Positions 10,269-19,492 of a DNA stretch of 64,000 bases are shown one piece after another. Source of the stretch: Indioceanicola profundi (GTDB lineage: Bacteria; Pseudomonadota; Alphaproteobacteria; Azospirillales; Azospirillaceae); contig NZ_CP030126.1 of NCBI RefSeq assembly GCF_003568845.1, positions 1,577,001-1,641,000 on the forward strand. Direction: 5' to 3'. Position 1 is the stretch's first letter. Each line of letters begins with the position of its first letter. The notes under the pieces were generated by a model. That model worked only from the letters and a program-made list of their open reading frames with translations, was not told the origin of the DNA and did not search any database. Position numbers and translations under genes: made by a program.

Positions 10269-10805
10269 TGGCCTGATCTGTCCCGTGCCGATAAGTAAAC
10301 CGCGATGTATTTCCCAGGTAACGCCTGGGACGGGCGGCGCACGCGGCACCACCCCTCGCTGGGCCGGACCCTACCAGATGATGTGGTCCGGTGCCAGTTC
10401 CCGCACCATACCGCATCGCAGGGCGGCCTTGCCCGAGGCGCGCAACTCTCCCAGCCGGTATTTCTGCAATTGGACCGCCCTCCAGTCCGGCGAGTCCTTG
10501 TCCCGGCGAGTCGGCAGTCGTGCATGGAAGACTGAAGTTTGCCGCTGCGCTTTCAGGTTGACCGAAAGTCAAGTTACCACTGGCGGGCGAGCTATATCCA
10601 GGTACGAGCCGCCACAAAACATCGATCTCCTCACTAGAGTCCGCTGCTGAAAAGCCATGCGAATTCCGCCTTTTCCAGATCAACGACTTGCCGCTACAAG
10701 TGCGCCGAAGTAACACTATGGATAGCTTGAAGATTTTTGATTGACACTCAAGTCCTACTATGCGAAGCGATTTCGACCTTCACATTTACTCTCAGGGCAT
10801 TGGCA
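10269..10805. other. Divergent intergenic region between rpiB and mucR
   Basis: 537 bp without a convincing gene. It must contain the promoters for the leftward rpiB-to-hppA block and for mucR. The right third (about 10550-10800) is clearly richer in A/T than the surroundings, which is typical of DNA bound by Ros/MucR proteins, so autoregulation is plausible. A TTGACA occurs at 10741-10746, but no acceptable -10 element lies 16-18 bp from it. Confidence 0.5.
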
Positions 10806-11249
10806 ATGACGGACCAGAACGGGAATGATCTCCAGACCGGTGAGCTTCTGCGCATGACGGCGGAGATTGTCTCCGCCTATGTCGGAAAGAATGTGCTGCC
10901 CACGCAGCAGATACCGGAAGTCATCAATACCGTGTATACATCGCTTACCGGTCTGCAGGGCGGCGCGCGCGAGCCGCAGGCGGAGCCGCCGCGGCCGGCC
11001 GTTGCGATCAAGAAGTCGGTGACTCCGGAATACATCGTCTGTCTTGAGGACGGTAAGAAGCTGAAGATGCTGAAGCGTCATCTTCGCTCCACCTACAACA
11101 TGACGCCGGACGAATACCGGGCCAAGTGGGGCCTGCCGCCGGACTATCCGATGGTCGCCCCGAACTATGCCGCCCAGCGTTCGGAGTTCGCGAAGAAGAT
11201 CGGCCTCGGCCGCACCTCCCCCCGGCAGACGCGCCGCCGCGCTTCCTGA
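10806..11249 (+). CDS. MucR/Ros-family transcriptional regulator
   Basis: 147-residue global regulator that binds A/T-rich DNA; in alphaproteobacteria it controls exopolysaccharide, motility and cell-cycle genes. The N-terminal half (about 10-50) is the oligomerisation region. The C-terminal Ros-type finger spans about 75-135 (LKRHLRSTYNMTPDEYRAKW, then DYPMVAPNYA). Compared with Ros, which uses C79/C82/H92/H97, this protein has Cys79, Asp82, His92 and Tyr97, so two zinc ligands are changed. ATG 10806 is preferred to an upstream in-frame codon because the family begins with a short tail before TGELLRMTAEIVSAYV. A strong terminator follows. Confidence 0.93.
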   Translation: MTDQNGNDLQTGELLRMTAEIVSAYVGKNVLPTQQIPEVINTVYTSLTGLQGGAREPQAEPPRPAVAIKKSVTPEYIVCLEDGKKLKMLKRHLRSTYNMTPDEYRAKWGLPPDYPMVAPNYAAQRSEFAKKIGLGRTSPRQTRRRAS

Positions 11250-11272
11250 CGCAGCGAACTGCCGGAACGAAG

Positions 11273-11302
11273 AAAGGCCGCACCTCCAGGTGCGGCCTTT
11301 TT
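11273..11302. terminator. Rho-independent terminator after mucR
   Basis: Twelve-base-pair stem (11273-11284 with 11289-11300), four-base loop TCCA, followed by a T run. It ends mucR transcription and, being A-rich on its left side, probably also the leftward transcript from 11330. Confidence 0.92.
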
Positions 11303-11329
11303 CATTGGTCGGGGAAGCCGGCTTCGCGG

Positions 11330-11521
11330 TCAGCCGGCCCTCTTCCCCAAAACGTAGTTCAGCTTCGCGATGGCGGTGCGGGTCAGCGTAGCCCGACCCG
11401 CACTGCTCGGCCCCTGGATGACCACTTCCGTGTTGGTCGCCGGATCAATGGCGCTGACGCGCGTGATCGTTCCTACGGTACGGAACTCCAGAAGCGCGCT
11501 TCCATCCCGCACCTGCGCCAT
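11330..11521 (-). CDS. Small conserved protein, DUF6898-like
   Basis: 63 residues, no membrane segment or signal peptide. The sequence (LLEFRTVGTITRVSAIDPAT, then EVVIQGP, then AKLNYVLGK) resembles a small alphaproteobacterial family that I know as DUF6898; this is from memory. The start is supported by GGGAGAGG upstream of the ATG. It lies 22 bp downstream of the MarR gene and is probably co-transcribed with it. Function unknown. Confidence 0.7.
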   Translation of the reverse strand: MAQVRDGSALLEFRTVGTITRVSAIDPATNTEVVIQGPSSAGRATLTRTAIAKLNYVLGKRAG

Positions 11522-11543
11522 GCCCGCCTCTCCCGAACGGCTC

Positions 11544-12014
11544 TCAAGCCGCCGTGATGGAGAAGTTCGTATAGTCCAGGGCCGAGGTCCAGAAGCGCTC
11601 GAGCTTCCGCATGGTCTCGTTCGCCTTGGTCAGCTCCTCCGTCGAGAGGCCGGACTTGTCGAGAGCGGCGATCTGGCGCTCGAACAGGGCGCTGACCTTG
11701 TCGCGCAGGGCCAGCCCCTTTTCGGACAGGCGCACACGCACCGACCGACGGTCGTGCGGCGAGCGCTCCTGCGTCAGATAGCCGTTCTCGTACATCTTCT
11801 TGACGTTGTAGGAGACGTTGGAACCCAGATAGTACCCCCGGGCGGTCAGCTCCCCGACAGTCAGCTCATCGTCGCCGATGTTGTAGAGGATCAAGCTCTG
11901 GACGTTATTGATGTCCTGGACGCCTAGTCGGTCTAGTTCAACTTTAAGCACCTCAAGGAAGTGTCGGTGCAACCGCTCGATGAGCAGAATGCTGTCGTAA
12001 TAGGGCTGGCGCAA
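11544..12014 (-). CDS. MarR-family winged-helix regulator, LdtR-like
   Basis: 156 residues if started at TTG 12014. Winged-helix DNA-binding region: ELTVGELTARGYYLGSNVSY, then GYLTQERSPHDRRSVRVRL (recognition helix and wing). Flanking helices serve dimerisation. The pattern resembles LdtR of Rhizobiales, a regulator linked to L,D-transpeptidase and osmotic stress; the match is from memory. No ATG is available. TTG 12014 has GGGAG about 7 nt upstream and gives the LRQPYYDSILLIERLHRHF N-terminus; a TTG at 12056 would add 14 residues. Confidence 0.85.
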   Translation of the reverse strand: MRQPYYDSILLIERLHRHFLEVLKVELDRLGVQDINNVQSLILYNIGDDELTVGELTARGYYLGSNVSYNVKKMYENGYLTQERSPHDRRSVRVRLSEKGLALRDKVSALFERQIAALDKSGLSTEELTKANETMRKLERFWTSALDYTNFSITAA

Positions 12015-12109
12015 GTCTGTACTCCCTTGCTCCTTAACTGCCGGGACAGCACACAAGTGCGGCCCCGGCCAGTGGCTCAGGTTATCTCGGATGGCGAGAG
12101 ACTAGCGCA

Positions 12110-12997
12110 TCAAACGCCGCTAAGCATCTTGATTATTCCAGAGAAATCCAGGTTGCCCCGGCCCGAGGCGGAAAAGAGCTGGTAAAGGGCGGCAGCGTTG
12201 GCTCCCAGCGGGGTCGCGGCCTTGGAGCCGGCGGCCGCCTGCTGCGCCAGCTTCAGATCCTTCAGCATCATGTCTACGGTAAATCCGGGCTGATAGTCCC
12301 GGTTCGCCGGCGAGGTCGGCACCGGTCCCGGCACCGGGCAATAGGTCGTCAGCGACCAGCACTGGCCGGAGGAGGTGGAGCTGATGTCGAACAGCTTCTG
12401 CCGGTCCAGGCCCAGCTTGTCTGCCAGCGTGAAGGCCTCGCAGACGGCGATCATGCTGATCCCGAGAATCATGTTGTTGCAGATCTTGGCCGCCTGTCCG
12501 GTGCCCGGCCCGCCGGCATGGACGATGTTCTTGCCCATCGTCTCCAGGATCGGCTTCGCCCGTCCGAACGCCGCGTCGGACCCGCCCACCATGAAGGTCA
12601 GCGTGCCGGCCGCAGCGCCGCCGGTGCCGCCGGAGACCGGGGCGTCCACCATCTCGAAGCCCTTTTCTTCCGCAGCTGCGGCCACCGCGCGGGCGCTGTC
12701 CACGTCAATGGTGGAGCTGTCGATGAAAAGGGCGCCGGATTTGGCCCGCTCCATGACCCCGCCGGTCCCCATATAGACCTCGCGCACATGCGGGCCGGCG
12801 GGCAGCATGGTCACGACGGCATCGGCGTCAGCGGCAGCCTCACCGGCGCTGGCCGCGCGCCGGCCGCCGGCCTGTTCCAGCCCGGCCATGTTGGCCTCGG
12901 CCACGTCGAAGCCGACGACCGTGTGCCCGGCCTTGACCAGGTTCTTCGCCATGGGCAGGCCCATATTGCCCAACCCGATGAATGCAATCGTGCCCAT
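12110..12997 (-). CDS. mmsB: 3-Hydroxyisobutyrate dehydrogenase
   Basis: Oxidises 3-hydroxyisobutyrate to methylmalonate semialdehyde with NAD+ in valine degradation. 295 residues. The Rossmann motif IAFIGLGNMGLPMAKNL opens the protein. DAPVSGGTGGAAAGTL (substrate-binding) and the catalytic-lysine segment GTGQAAKICNNMILG follow. GGGAGG lies upstream of the ATG. It is the last gene of a three-gene leftward valine operon. Confidence 0.95.
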   Translation of the reverse strand: MGTIAFIGLGNMGLPMAKNLVKAGHTVVGFDVAEANMAGLEQAGGRRAASAGEAAADADAVVTMLPAGPHVREVYMGTGGVMERAKSGALFIDSSTIDVDSARAVAAAAEEKGFEMVDAPVSGGTGGAAAGTLTFMVGGSDAAFGRAKPILETMGKNIVHAGGPGTGQAAKICNNMILGISMIAVCEAFTLADKLGLDRQKLFDISSTSSGQCWSLTTYCPVPGPVPTSPANRDYQPGFTVDMMLKDLKLAQQAAAGSKAATPLGANAAALYQLFSASGRGNLDFSGIIKMLSGV

Positions 12998-13042
12998 GCT
13001 TTCCTCCCGAATCGTCTTGTATGTTGTTTGACCGCGCCGGCC

Positions 13043-14137
13043 TCAATCCTCGAAGGTCAGCTCGTCGTCGCCGAGTTCGGCGAAGTGCCGGTCCACGTCA
13101 GCCTCGCTGACACCCTCCAGGCTGGCCGGGCTCCATTTCGGTGACCGGTCCTTGTCTATCACGGCGGCGCGGATGCCCTCATAGACGTCGTGGTCGTTCA
13201 GTAGAGCGCGGGTGATGCGGAATTCCAGCCGCATGGCATCATCGAAGGACAGCTCCACGCCCTTGTGCAACTGAGCCAGCGTGACCTTCAGGCTGGTCGG
13301 CGACAGGCCGCGCATGCTCTTGATCGCGGCAGCGGCGAACTCGCTTCCGTCCGCCTCCAGATCGGCAAGCACCTCCTCCACCCGCTCATGCTGGAACGCG
13401 CGGTCGATCAGTTCCCGGTGCTGAGCCAGGATGGGCGGGTCGACCTTGATCTCGTGCCCGGCCGTGATGTCGTCGGCCAGCTTGTAGGGGTCCGCGTCGG
13501 TGGACCAGGCGGCCTTGGCGAAATCCTCGACCAGGGCGTCCAGCTTGTCGCTGGGCACATGGCCGGTGCCAATGCCGAGATAGTGCAGGTCGCCGGCCTG
13601 CAGGCGGGCGCCGGTCAGGCCGATGTAGCGGCCGGTGTAGCCGGGCATGCGGGGCAGGAAATAAGTAGCGCCCACGTCCGGGAACAGGCCGATTCCCGCC
13701 TCCGGCATGGCGAACAGGGTCCGCTCCGTCGTGACCCGGTGCGACCCGTGGACCGAGACGCCGACGCCCCCGCCCATGGTGATGCCGTCGATCAGCGCGA
13801 TATAGGGCTTGGGGAAGACCTTGATCTGGCGGTTCAGCCGGTATTCCTCACGGAAGAAGTTGCGGGCGATGCGACCCTCGCCACGCCCTTCCCGCATGTC
13901 CTTCCCATCCTCCCAGATGGCGCGGATGTCGCCGCCGGAGCAGAAGGCCCGGTCGCCGGCCCCGCGGATCACCACGGCGCTTACCGCAGAGTTGCCGGCC
14001 CACTCCCTTAACTGCCGGCCGATCTCCAGGATCATCTCCAGGGTCAGCGCGTTCAGGGCCTTCGGCCGGTTCAGGGTGATCAGCCCGATCGGGCCCTTCA
14101 CCTCAAAGATCACGTCCTGGGTCACAGATTTCCTCAT
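13043..14137 (-). CDS. 3-Hydroxyisobutyryl-CoA hydrolase (enoyl-CoA hydratase superfamily)
   Basis: Releases 3-hydroxyisobutyrate from its CoA thioester in valine breakdown. 364 residues, as expected for the hydrolase and longer than true hydratases (~260). Crotonase-fold oxyanion segments are DRAFCSGGDIRAIWEDG and IDGITMGGGVGVSVHG. MPEAGIGLFPDVGATYFLPR carries the catalytic Glu/Asp of this class. ATG 14137 (MRKSVTQDVIFEV) is chosen by family alignment; no strong ribosome site is seen, so coupling to the upstream gene 69 bp away is possible. Confidence 0.92.
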   Translation of the reverse strand: MRKSVTQDVIFEVKGPIGLITLNRPKALNALTLEMILEIGRQLREWAGNSAVSAVVIRGAGDRAFCSGGDIRAIWEDGKDMREGRGEGRIARNFFREEYRLNRQIKVFPKPYIALIDGITMGGGVGVSVHGSHRVTTERTLFAMPEAGIGLFPDVGATYFLPRMPGYTGRYIGLTGARLQAGDLHYLGIGTGHVPSDKLDALVEDFAKAAWSTDADPYKLADDITAGHEIKVDPPILAQHRELIDRAFQHERVEEVLADLEADGSEFAAAAIKSMRGLSPTSLKVTLAQLHKGVELSFDDAMRLEFRITRALLNDHDVYEGIRAAVIDKDRSPKWSPASLEGVSEADVDRHFAELGDDELTFED

Positions 14138-14206
14138 TATTGGGGATTTTCGAAGGCTGGCGCGGGTGCGGAACCCGCATTCCAACAATCCCGTAGCCTT
14201 GTCGGA

Positions 14207-15349
14207 TCACGCCCCGCCCAACAGCTTGCGGGCGATGATGAGGCGCATGACCTGGTTCGTGCCCTCAAGAATCTGATGGGCGCGCAGGTCGCGGACGAAG
14301 CGCTCCACCGGATATTCCTTTATGTAGCCGTAGCCGCCATGGAGCTGGAGCGCCTCATTCGCCACCTTGAAGCCGTAGTCGGTGGCGAAGCGCTTGGCCA
14401 TGGCGCAGTAGGTGGTGGCGTTCGGGTCGCCGGAATCCAGGGCGCTGGCCGCCCGGTGGACCATCAGCCGCGCGGCATCAAGCTCGGTCGCCATGTCGGC
14501 GAACATGAATTGCAGTGCCTGGAAGTCGGCCAGCTTGCTGCCGAACTGCTGCCGGCTGTTCATATAGTCCCGCGCCTGATCCAGGCAGGCCCGCGCCCCG
14601 CCCAGCGAGCAGGCGGCGATGTTGATGCGCCCGCCATCCAGCCCCTTCATGGCGAACTTGAAGCCGTCGCCTTCCTCGCCCAGCCGGTTCGCCACCGGCA
14701 CGCGACAATCCTCCAGGATCACCGTGGCCGTGGGCTGGCTGTTCCAGCCCATCTTCTTTTCCTTTTTCCCGAAGGAGAGGCCGGGCGTGCCCTTCTCCAC
14801 GATGATGGTGGAGATGCCCTTCGGCCCCGGCCCGCCGGTACGGCACATCACGGCATAGAGGTCCGTGGCCCCGGCGCCGGAGATGAAGGCCTTGGACCCA
14901 TTCAGCACATAATGGTCGCCATCCCTCTCCGCCTTGGTGCGCAGGGAGGCCGCGTCGGACCCGCTGCCCGGCTCGGTCAGACAATAGCTGGCGAGCGTGT
15001 CCATGGTGAACATGCCCGGCAGCCAGCGCTCTTTCTGCTCCTCGCTGCCGAAGCTGTCGATCATCCAAGCCACCATGTTGTGGATGGAGATGTAGGCGGC
15101 GGTGGAGGGGTCGGCGGCGGAAAGCTCCTCGAACAGGATGGCGGCGTCCAGCCGGGTCAGCCCGGTGCCGCCATGATCCTCCTTGCAGTAGAGACCCGCG
15201 AATCCGAGCTTAGCCGCCTCCCGCAGCTTCTCCACCGGGAAGTGCCCCGTTTCGTCCCATTCCGCGGCATGGGGCGCCAAGTGCTCGGCCGCGAAATTCC
15301 GCGCCATGTCCTGGAATGCACGCTGGTCGTCGGAGAGGGTGAAGTCCAT
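14207..15349 (-). CDS. Acyl-CoA dehydrogenase, probably isobutyryl-CoA dehydrogenase
   Basis: FAD enzyme that makes methacrylyl-CoA from isobutyryl-CoA and passes electrons to ETF. 380 residues. Motifs: [20 protein letters not shown] (FAD/substrate), [20 protein letters not shown], and the catalytic-base segment [18 protein letters not shown]. Substrate is inferred from its neighbours, which do the next valine steps; a short/branched-chain relative cannot be excluded. First gene of the operon. Confidence 0.9.
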   Translation of the reverse strand: MDFTLSDDQRAFQDMARNFAAEHLAPHAAEWDETGHFPVEKLREAAKLGFAGLYCKEDHGGTGLTRLDAAILFEELSAADPSTAAYISIHNMVAWMIDSFGSEEQKERWLPGMFTMDTLASYCLTEPGSGSDAASLRTKAERDGDHYVLNGSKAFISGAGATDLYAVMCRTGGPGPKGISTIIVEKGTPGLSFGKKEKKMGWNSQPTATVILEDCRVPVANRLGEEGDGFKFAMKGLDGGRINIAACSLGGARACLDQARDYMNSRQQFGSKLADFQALQFMFADMATELDAARLMVHRAASALDSGDPNATTYCAMAKRFATDYGFKVANEALQLHGGYGYIKEYPVERFVRDLRAHQILEGTNQVMRLIIARKLLGGA

Positions 15350-15520
15350 GGTTCTCCCGGCCTGTTCTTATGATTGTTTCATTGGAAACGGGATCATAGC
15401 CGCGCCCCCTTCCCTGTCAATCAAAGCACCCAGGCGCGTCGGGGGTGCTACCATTCCGGAACCCGTTCCACCCTGCCGCCGTTCCTTGTGTGGTCACATG
15501 AAGGGGATCGGCGGGCAGCC

Positions 15521-16468
15521 ATGAAACTCAGTGTCGTGCTGAACAGTTCCGCCGGATCGCTGCTCGACCGCCCCCCCGAGGAGGCGGTGCGGGAGGTGGA
15601 GGAGGCGTTCGAAGCGGCCGGCCACCGCGTCGTCTGCACCGCCGTGCCGGCCCATGACATTCAGAAGGCGCTGGAGCAGGCGCGCGACGGGGATGCCGAT
15701 GTCGTGGTTGTTGGCGGCGGGGACGGCACCATCGCCAGCGCCGCCCATATCCTGACCGGCAGCGGCAAGGCGCTGGGCGTGCTGCCGCTGGGCACCATGA
15801 ACCTGCTGGCCCGCGATCTCGGTATTCCGTTCGACATCAAGGAAGCCGCAAGGGCCCTGGCCGCCGGCCGGATCGAGCCCATCGACATGGCGGAGATGAA
15901 CGGCCGCCCCTTCCTCAACAACTCCGCCCTCGGCCTTTATCCCCGGATGGTGCGCGAGCGGGAGAGGGAGCGGAAGCGCCACGGCCTCAGCAAATGGCCA
16001 GCCATGACGCTGGCTTTCATCCATACCCTGCTCGATTACCAGCGGTTCGAGGTCACACTCGTCCTCGATGATGGGCCGCGCCGCCTGGTCACGCCTTTCC
16101 TGGCGATTGCCAACAACCAGTATGACGAGGGTCTTGGCCCCATCCTGCGCCGCGCCAGCCTGACGGACGGCATTCTTGCCATCTACGCCTCCCGCCACCG
16201 CGCTCGCTGGCGGGTGTTGAAGCTGATCGCCCAGATCATGATGGGCAATTGGCGCGGCGATCCGGATCTGGAAGTCTACCGCACGACGGAGGCTACCGTG
16301 TTCCGCAACCGCCGGAAAGTGCGCGTCGCGAATGATGGAGAGCTGCTGGAGGTCGAGACCCCGCTGCATTACCGCATCCTGCCGGGCGCGCTGAAGGTGC
16401 TCCGCCCGGGTTCCGTGCAGCAGGACGCTGAACCCGCCGAACCGGGACGAGTTGCCGCGCCGACTTGA
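15521..16468 (+). CDS. Diacylglycerol/lipid kinase family protein
   Basis: 315 residues of the YegS/DagK-type lipid kinase family, which phosphorylates a lipid hydroxyl with ATP. The nucleotide-binding glycine loop VVGGGDGTIASAAHIL and GVLPLGTMNLLARDLGIP are clear. The C-terminal beta-sandwich contains PFLAIANNQYDEGLGPI and RVANDGELLEVETP. The ATG at 15521 (MKLSVVLNSSAG) is the family start. The substrate cannot be told from sequence. It is followed by hemB after 56 bp. Confidence 0.9.
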   Translation: MKLSVVLNSSAGSLLDRPPEEAVREVEEAFEAAGHRVVCTAVPAHDIQKALEQARDGDADVVVVGGGDGTIASAAHILTGSGKALGVLPLGTMNLLARDLGIPFDIKEAARALAAGRIEPIDMAEMNGRPFLNNSALGLYPRMVRERERERKRHGLSKWPAMTLAFIHTLLDYQRFEVTLVLDDGPRRLVTPFLAIANNQYDEGLGPILRRASLTDGILAIYASRHRARWRVLKLIAQIMMGNWRGDPDLEVYRTTEATVFRNRRKVRVANDGELLEVETPLHYRILPGALKVLRPGSVQQDAEPAEPGRVAAPT

Positions 16469-16524
16469 GCAGGAGCCGGGCCGGGCGTAGCTTCTCGCTA
16501 TCCTGTCCAATCGGATCACGTTCC

Positions 16525-17535
16525 ATGACGAGCCTGCCCCATCTGAACGCCGCCTTCCCGCGCACCCGCCTGCGCCGCAACCGCACGGACGCCTGGACGC
16601 GGGCGCTGGTCCGGGAACACACCCTCACCACCGACGACCTGATCTGGCCGGTCTTCGTAATCGAGGGCGAAAACCGGCGGGAGCCCATCGCCAGCATGCC
16701 GGGGGTGGAGCGCCGGACCATCGACCTGATGGTGGAGGCGGCGGCGGCGGCGCGTGATCTCGGCGTCCGCTGGCTGGCCCTGTTCCCGATCACCCCGCCG
16801 GAACTGAAGGACCCGCAGGGCAGCTTTTCCGGCGATCCCGACAATCTGATGTGCCGCACCATCCGCGCGATCAAGGCCCAGGTTCCGGATGTCGGCCTGC
16901 TCTGCGATGTCGCCCTCGACCCCTACACCAGCCATGGTCATGACGGCATTGTGAAGGACGGCCGCGTCCTGAACGACGAGACGGTGGAGGTGCTGGTCCG
17001 CCAGTCCGTCGTGATGGCGGAAGCCGGCTGCGACATCATCGCCCCGTCCGACATGATGGATGGCCGCATCGGCGCCATCCGCGACGGGCTGGACGCCTCC
17101 GGCCACGACATGGTCCGGATCTGCTCCTACGCCGCCAAGTACGCCAGCGGCTTCTACGGCCCCTTCCGCGATGCCGTGCAGACCGGCGGCCTGCTGAAGG
17201 GCGACAAGAAGACCTACCAGATGGACCCCGGCAATGCGGAGGAGGCCCTGCGCGAGGTCGCCCTGGACATCCAGGAGGGGGCCGACATGGTGATGGTGAA
17301 GCCGGGGCTGCCCTATCTGGACGTCATCCGCCGGGTGAAGGACGCCTTCCAGCTTCCCACCTTCGCCTACCATGTCAGCGGAGAGTACGCGATGCTGCGC
17401 GCCGCCTCGGCCAATGGCTGGCTGGATTATGAGAAGTGCCTGCTGGAGACGCTGCTGGGCTTCAAGCGCGCCGGCACCGACGCCATTCTGACCTATGGCG
17501 CCCTGGACGCCGCGCGCTTGCTGAAGCAGGGCTGA
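16525..17535 (+). CDS. hemB: Delta-aminolevulinic acid dehydratase (porphobilinogen synthase)
   Basis: Condenses two 5-aminolevulinates to porphobilinogen in tetrapyrrole synthesis. 336 residues. Schiff-base lysines lie in YAAKYASGFYGPF and MVKPGLPYLDVI. The metal-site segment reads DVALDPYTSHGHDGI, with Asp where the zinc enzymes have Cys. This is the Mg2+-type arrangement known from Pseudomonas and Bradyrhizobium. ATG 16525 (MTSLPHLNAAFPRTRLRRNR) is chosen by family N-terminus. Confidence 0.97.
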   Translation: MTSLPHLNAAFPRTRLRRNRTDAWTRALVREHTLTTDDLIWPVFVIEGENRREPIASMPGVERRTIDLMVEAAAAARDLGVRWLALFPITPPELKDPQGSFSGDPDNLMCRTIRAIKAQVPDVGLLCDVALDPYTSHGHDGIVKDGRVLNDETVEVLVRQSVVMAEAGCDIIAPSDMMDGRIGAIRDGLDASGHDMVRICSYAAKYASGFYGPFRDAVQTGGLLKGDKKTYQMDPGNAEEALREVALDIQEGADMVMVKPGLPYLDVIRRVKDAFQLPTFAYHVSGEYAMLRAASANGWLDYEKCLLETLLGFKRAGTDAILTYGALDAARLLKQG

Positions 17536-17540
17536 CGGAT

Positions 17541-17577
17541 CGGGCGGAACGGGCATTTCGAAGCCCCGTTCCGCCCG
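17541..17577. terminator. Convergent terminator hairpin after hemB
   Basis: Thirteen-base-pair GC-rich stem (17541-17553 with 17565-17577), 11-base loop. It lies between the ends of hemB and the leftward hydrolase gene. There is no clean T run, so termination efficiency is uncertain. Confidence 0.65.
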
Positions 17578-17586
17578 GCGCCCCTT

Positions 17587-18561
17587 TCACGCCGCGTGCC
17601 GCAGCAGGAACTGCGCCAGGCAGCGGTCGTGCCAGATCCCGTCCACGCCATGGAACCCCACATGCCCGCCCCTCGCCGGCAGCAATGGGGTGAGCGCCGG
17701 ATTGCCGGCCCAGTCGAACGCGGTGTATGCGCTGCCCGGAATCCAGGGATCGTCCAGCGCATGGATCACCAGGGTGGGCACCTGGATCGCCGGCAGGAAC
17801 TGGAGGGCGGAATTGATCCGGTAATACTCCTCCGCCCCGGACCAGCCGTTCCAGCGCGCCACCACCCGGTCGTCGAACTCCCACACCGACCGGACCTCCC
17901 GCACCGCCTGTGCCAGCTCGTCCGGAAGGTCCGGGCCGAGGGCCAGCGTCTCCCTCTTCATGCTGCCCAGCAGCCGGCGATGATAGAAGGCGTTCCGCTT
18001 CAGCAGGAAGCAGCGGCTCGACCCCGATAGGTCGATGGGGGCGGAGATGCCGGCCCCGGCCCGCACCGGCACCGGAAACTCCCCCTCGCCCAGCAGCTTC
18101 AGCACGGCATTGCCGCCCAGGCTGTAGCCGATTAGGGCAACTCCGTTTTCCAACTCCGCCTGCGGCAGCCCGCCCAGCACCTTGCGCAAATCGCCCGTCC
18201 GGCCGGCATGGTAGCGCTGCCTGCAAGTGGCCGAGCTGGGGCCGGCGCCCCGCAGGTTCAGGCGCAGGACCGGAAACCCCTCGTCCAGCAGCGCCCGCGC
18301 CGTGGCGCGCACATAGAAGCTGTCCTCGCACCCGGTCAGCCCATGCACCAGCACCACCAGAGCCCTCCCTTCCGCCGCCATTTCCCGCCGGGTCAGGGTG
18401 CCGGCCAGCACGTCACCGGTCCCGTCCTCCATGGGAAAGCGCAGGCATTCGCCCGGAGGCAGACCGACCCGCGGATGCACCAGCGTGTTGCGCACGGTCT
18501 GGAGGTGGGGCCCGATCCAGGGGAACCGCTCCCGGAAAGGCGGAAATCCGAGAGGCGACAT
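17587..18561 (-). CDS. YheT-like alpha/beta-fold hydrolase
   Basis: 324 residues, UPF0017/YheT (ABHD1/3-like) family, length typical. N-terminus PWIGPHLQTVRNTLV is characteristic. Catalytic triad elements: Ser in LIGYSLGGNAVLKLLGE, Asp in IHALDDPWIPG, His in RGGHVGFHG. VLVHGLTGCEDSFYVR carries the oxyanion hole. Substrate unknown; related proteins act on esters or lipids. It lies 10 bp downstream of another hydrolase gene and is probably co-transcribed. Confidence 0.9.
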   Translation of the reverse strand: MSPLGFPPFRERFPWIGPHLQTVRNTLVHPRVGLPPGECLRFPMEDGTGDVLAGTLTRREMAAEGRALVVLVHGLTGCEDSFYVRATARALLDEGFPVLRLNLRGAGPSSATCRQRYHAGRTGDLRKVLGGLPQAELENGVALIGYSLGGNAVLKLLGEGEFPVPVRAGAGISAPIDLSGSSRCFLLKRNAFYHRRLLGSMKRETLALGPDLPDELAQAVREVRSVWEFDDRVVARWNGWSGAEEYYRINSALQFLPAIQVPTLVIHALDDPWIPGSAYTAFDWAGNPALTPLLPARGGHVGFHGVDGIWHDRCLAQFLLRHAA

Positions 18562-18571
18562 GCGGAGCGGG

Positions 18572-19423
18572 TCAGGCGCCGAGGAAGTCGCGGATCGCGG
18601 CGATCTGGGCCGGGTCCATCAGCGCCGGGGCATGCCCTGTCTCCGCGATCTCCACCACCTTCGCCTTCGGCCCCTCCTCCGCCATGCGCCGGGCCGTCTC
18701 CGGCTGCAACAGGTCTGAGTCCACGCCCCGGATGGCCAGCACCGGGCAGCGGATCATGGACCAGACCGGCCAGAGGTCCACGTCGCCGATAGGGGCCTGG
18801 GCGAAGATGCGGGCGATGCCGGTGTCATAGGCCAGCCCCAACCGGCCGTCCGGAAGCCCCCGCGCGCTGTGCTGCGCCAGATGCGCCCACTGCGCATCCG
18901 TCAGCTTGCCGAAGCCGGCATAGGTCGCGCGCAGGTAGGATTCCAGCTTGTTCAGATCCTCGAAGGCATGCTCGACCCCGACATAGTCGGCGATGCGCTG
19001 AAGGGCGGCCTTGGGCACGAAGGGGCCGACATCGTTGATGACCATGCGGCTGATCGGGCTGTTCGGCTGGGCGGCCAGCAGCATGCCGATCAGCCCGCCC
19101 ATGGAGGTGCCGACCCACTCCACCGTTTCCACATCCAGCCGGGCGATCAGCGCCGCCATATCGGACATGTATTGCGGATAGCCGTAATTGTCCGGGTTCA
19201 CCAGCCGGTCGCTCCGGCCGCGCCCGACCACATCTGGGCAGACCACCCGCGCCTTCAGCGTCTCCGCCAGATCGGCCGCCAGCACGTCGAAATCGCGGCT
19301 GTTCCGGGTCAGCCCGTGCACGCAGACGATGGTGCGCGGCCCTGTTCCCCATTCCGTGTAGGCGACGCGGTGGAAGCCAGTGGCGGAGAGGCCCAGGAAG
19401 GACCGTTCGGTCATGGTCGGCAT
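18572..19423 (-). CDS. Alpha/beta-fold hydrolase
   Basis: 283 residues. Triad elements: VCVHGLTRNSRDFDVLA (oxyanion hole), EWVGTSMGGLIGMLLAA (nucleophile Ser), IRGVDSDLL (Asp) and ETGHAPALMD (His). No signal peptide, so it acts in the cytoplasm. The substrate is not predictable. It forms a tandem with the YheT-like gene downstream. Confidence 0.88.
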   Translation of the reverse strand: MPTMTERSFLGLSATGFHRVAYTEWGTGPRTIVCVHGLTRNSRDFDVLAADLAETLKARVVCPDVVGRGRSDRLVNPDNYGYPQYMSDMAALIARLDVETVEWVGTSMGGLIGMLLAAQPNSPISRMVINDVGPFVPKAALQRIADYVGVEHAFEDLNKLESYLRATYAGFGKLTDAQWAHLAQHSARGLPDGRLGLAYDTGIARIFAQAPIGDVDLWPVWSMIRCPVLAIRGVDSDLLQPETARRMAEEGPKAKVVEIAETGHAPALMDPAQIAAIRDFLGA

Positions 19424-19492
19424 GGGGCGGACATCTCCTACAGGATCAGGGCTGCCGGTCTGGATAGCATGCGTCCGCCGCCGCCTGGAAGG

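Noticed and set aside
10741-10763. Sigma-70 type promoter of mucR beginning at TTGACA
   Set aside because: No acceptable -10 element at 16-18 bp; the only TACTAT is 11 bp away.
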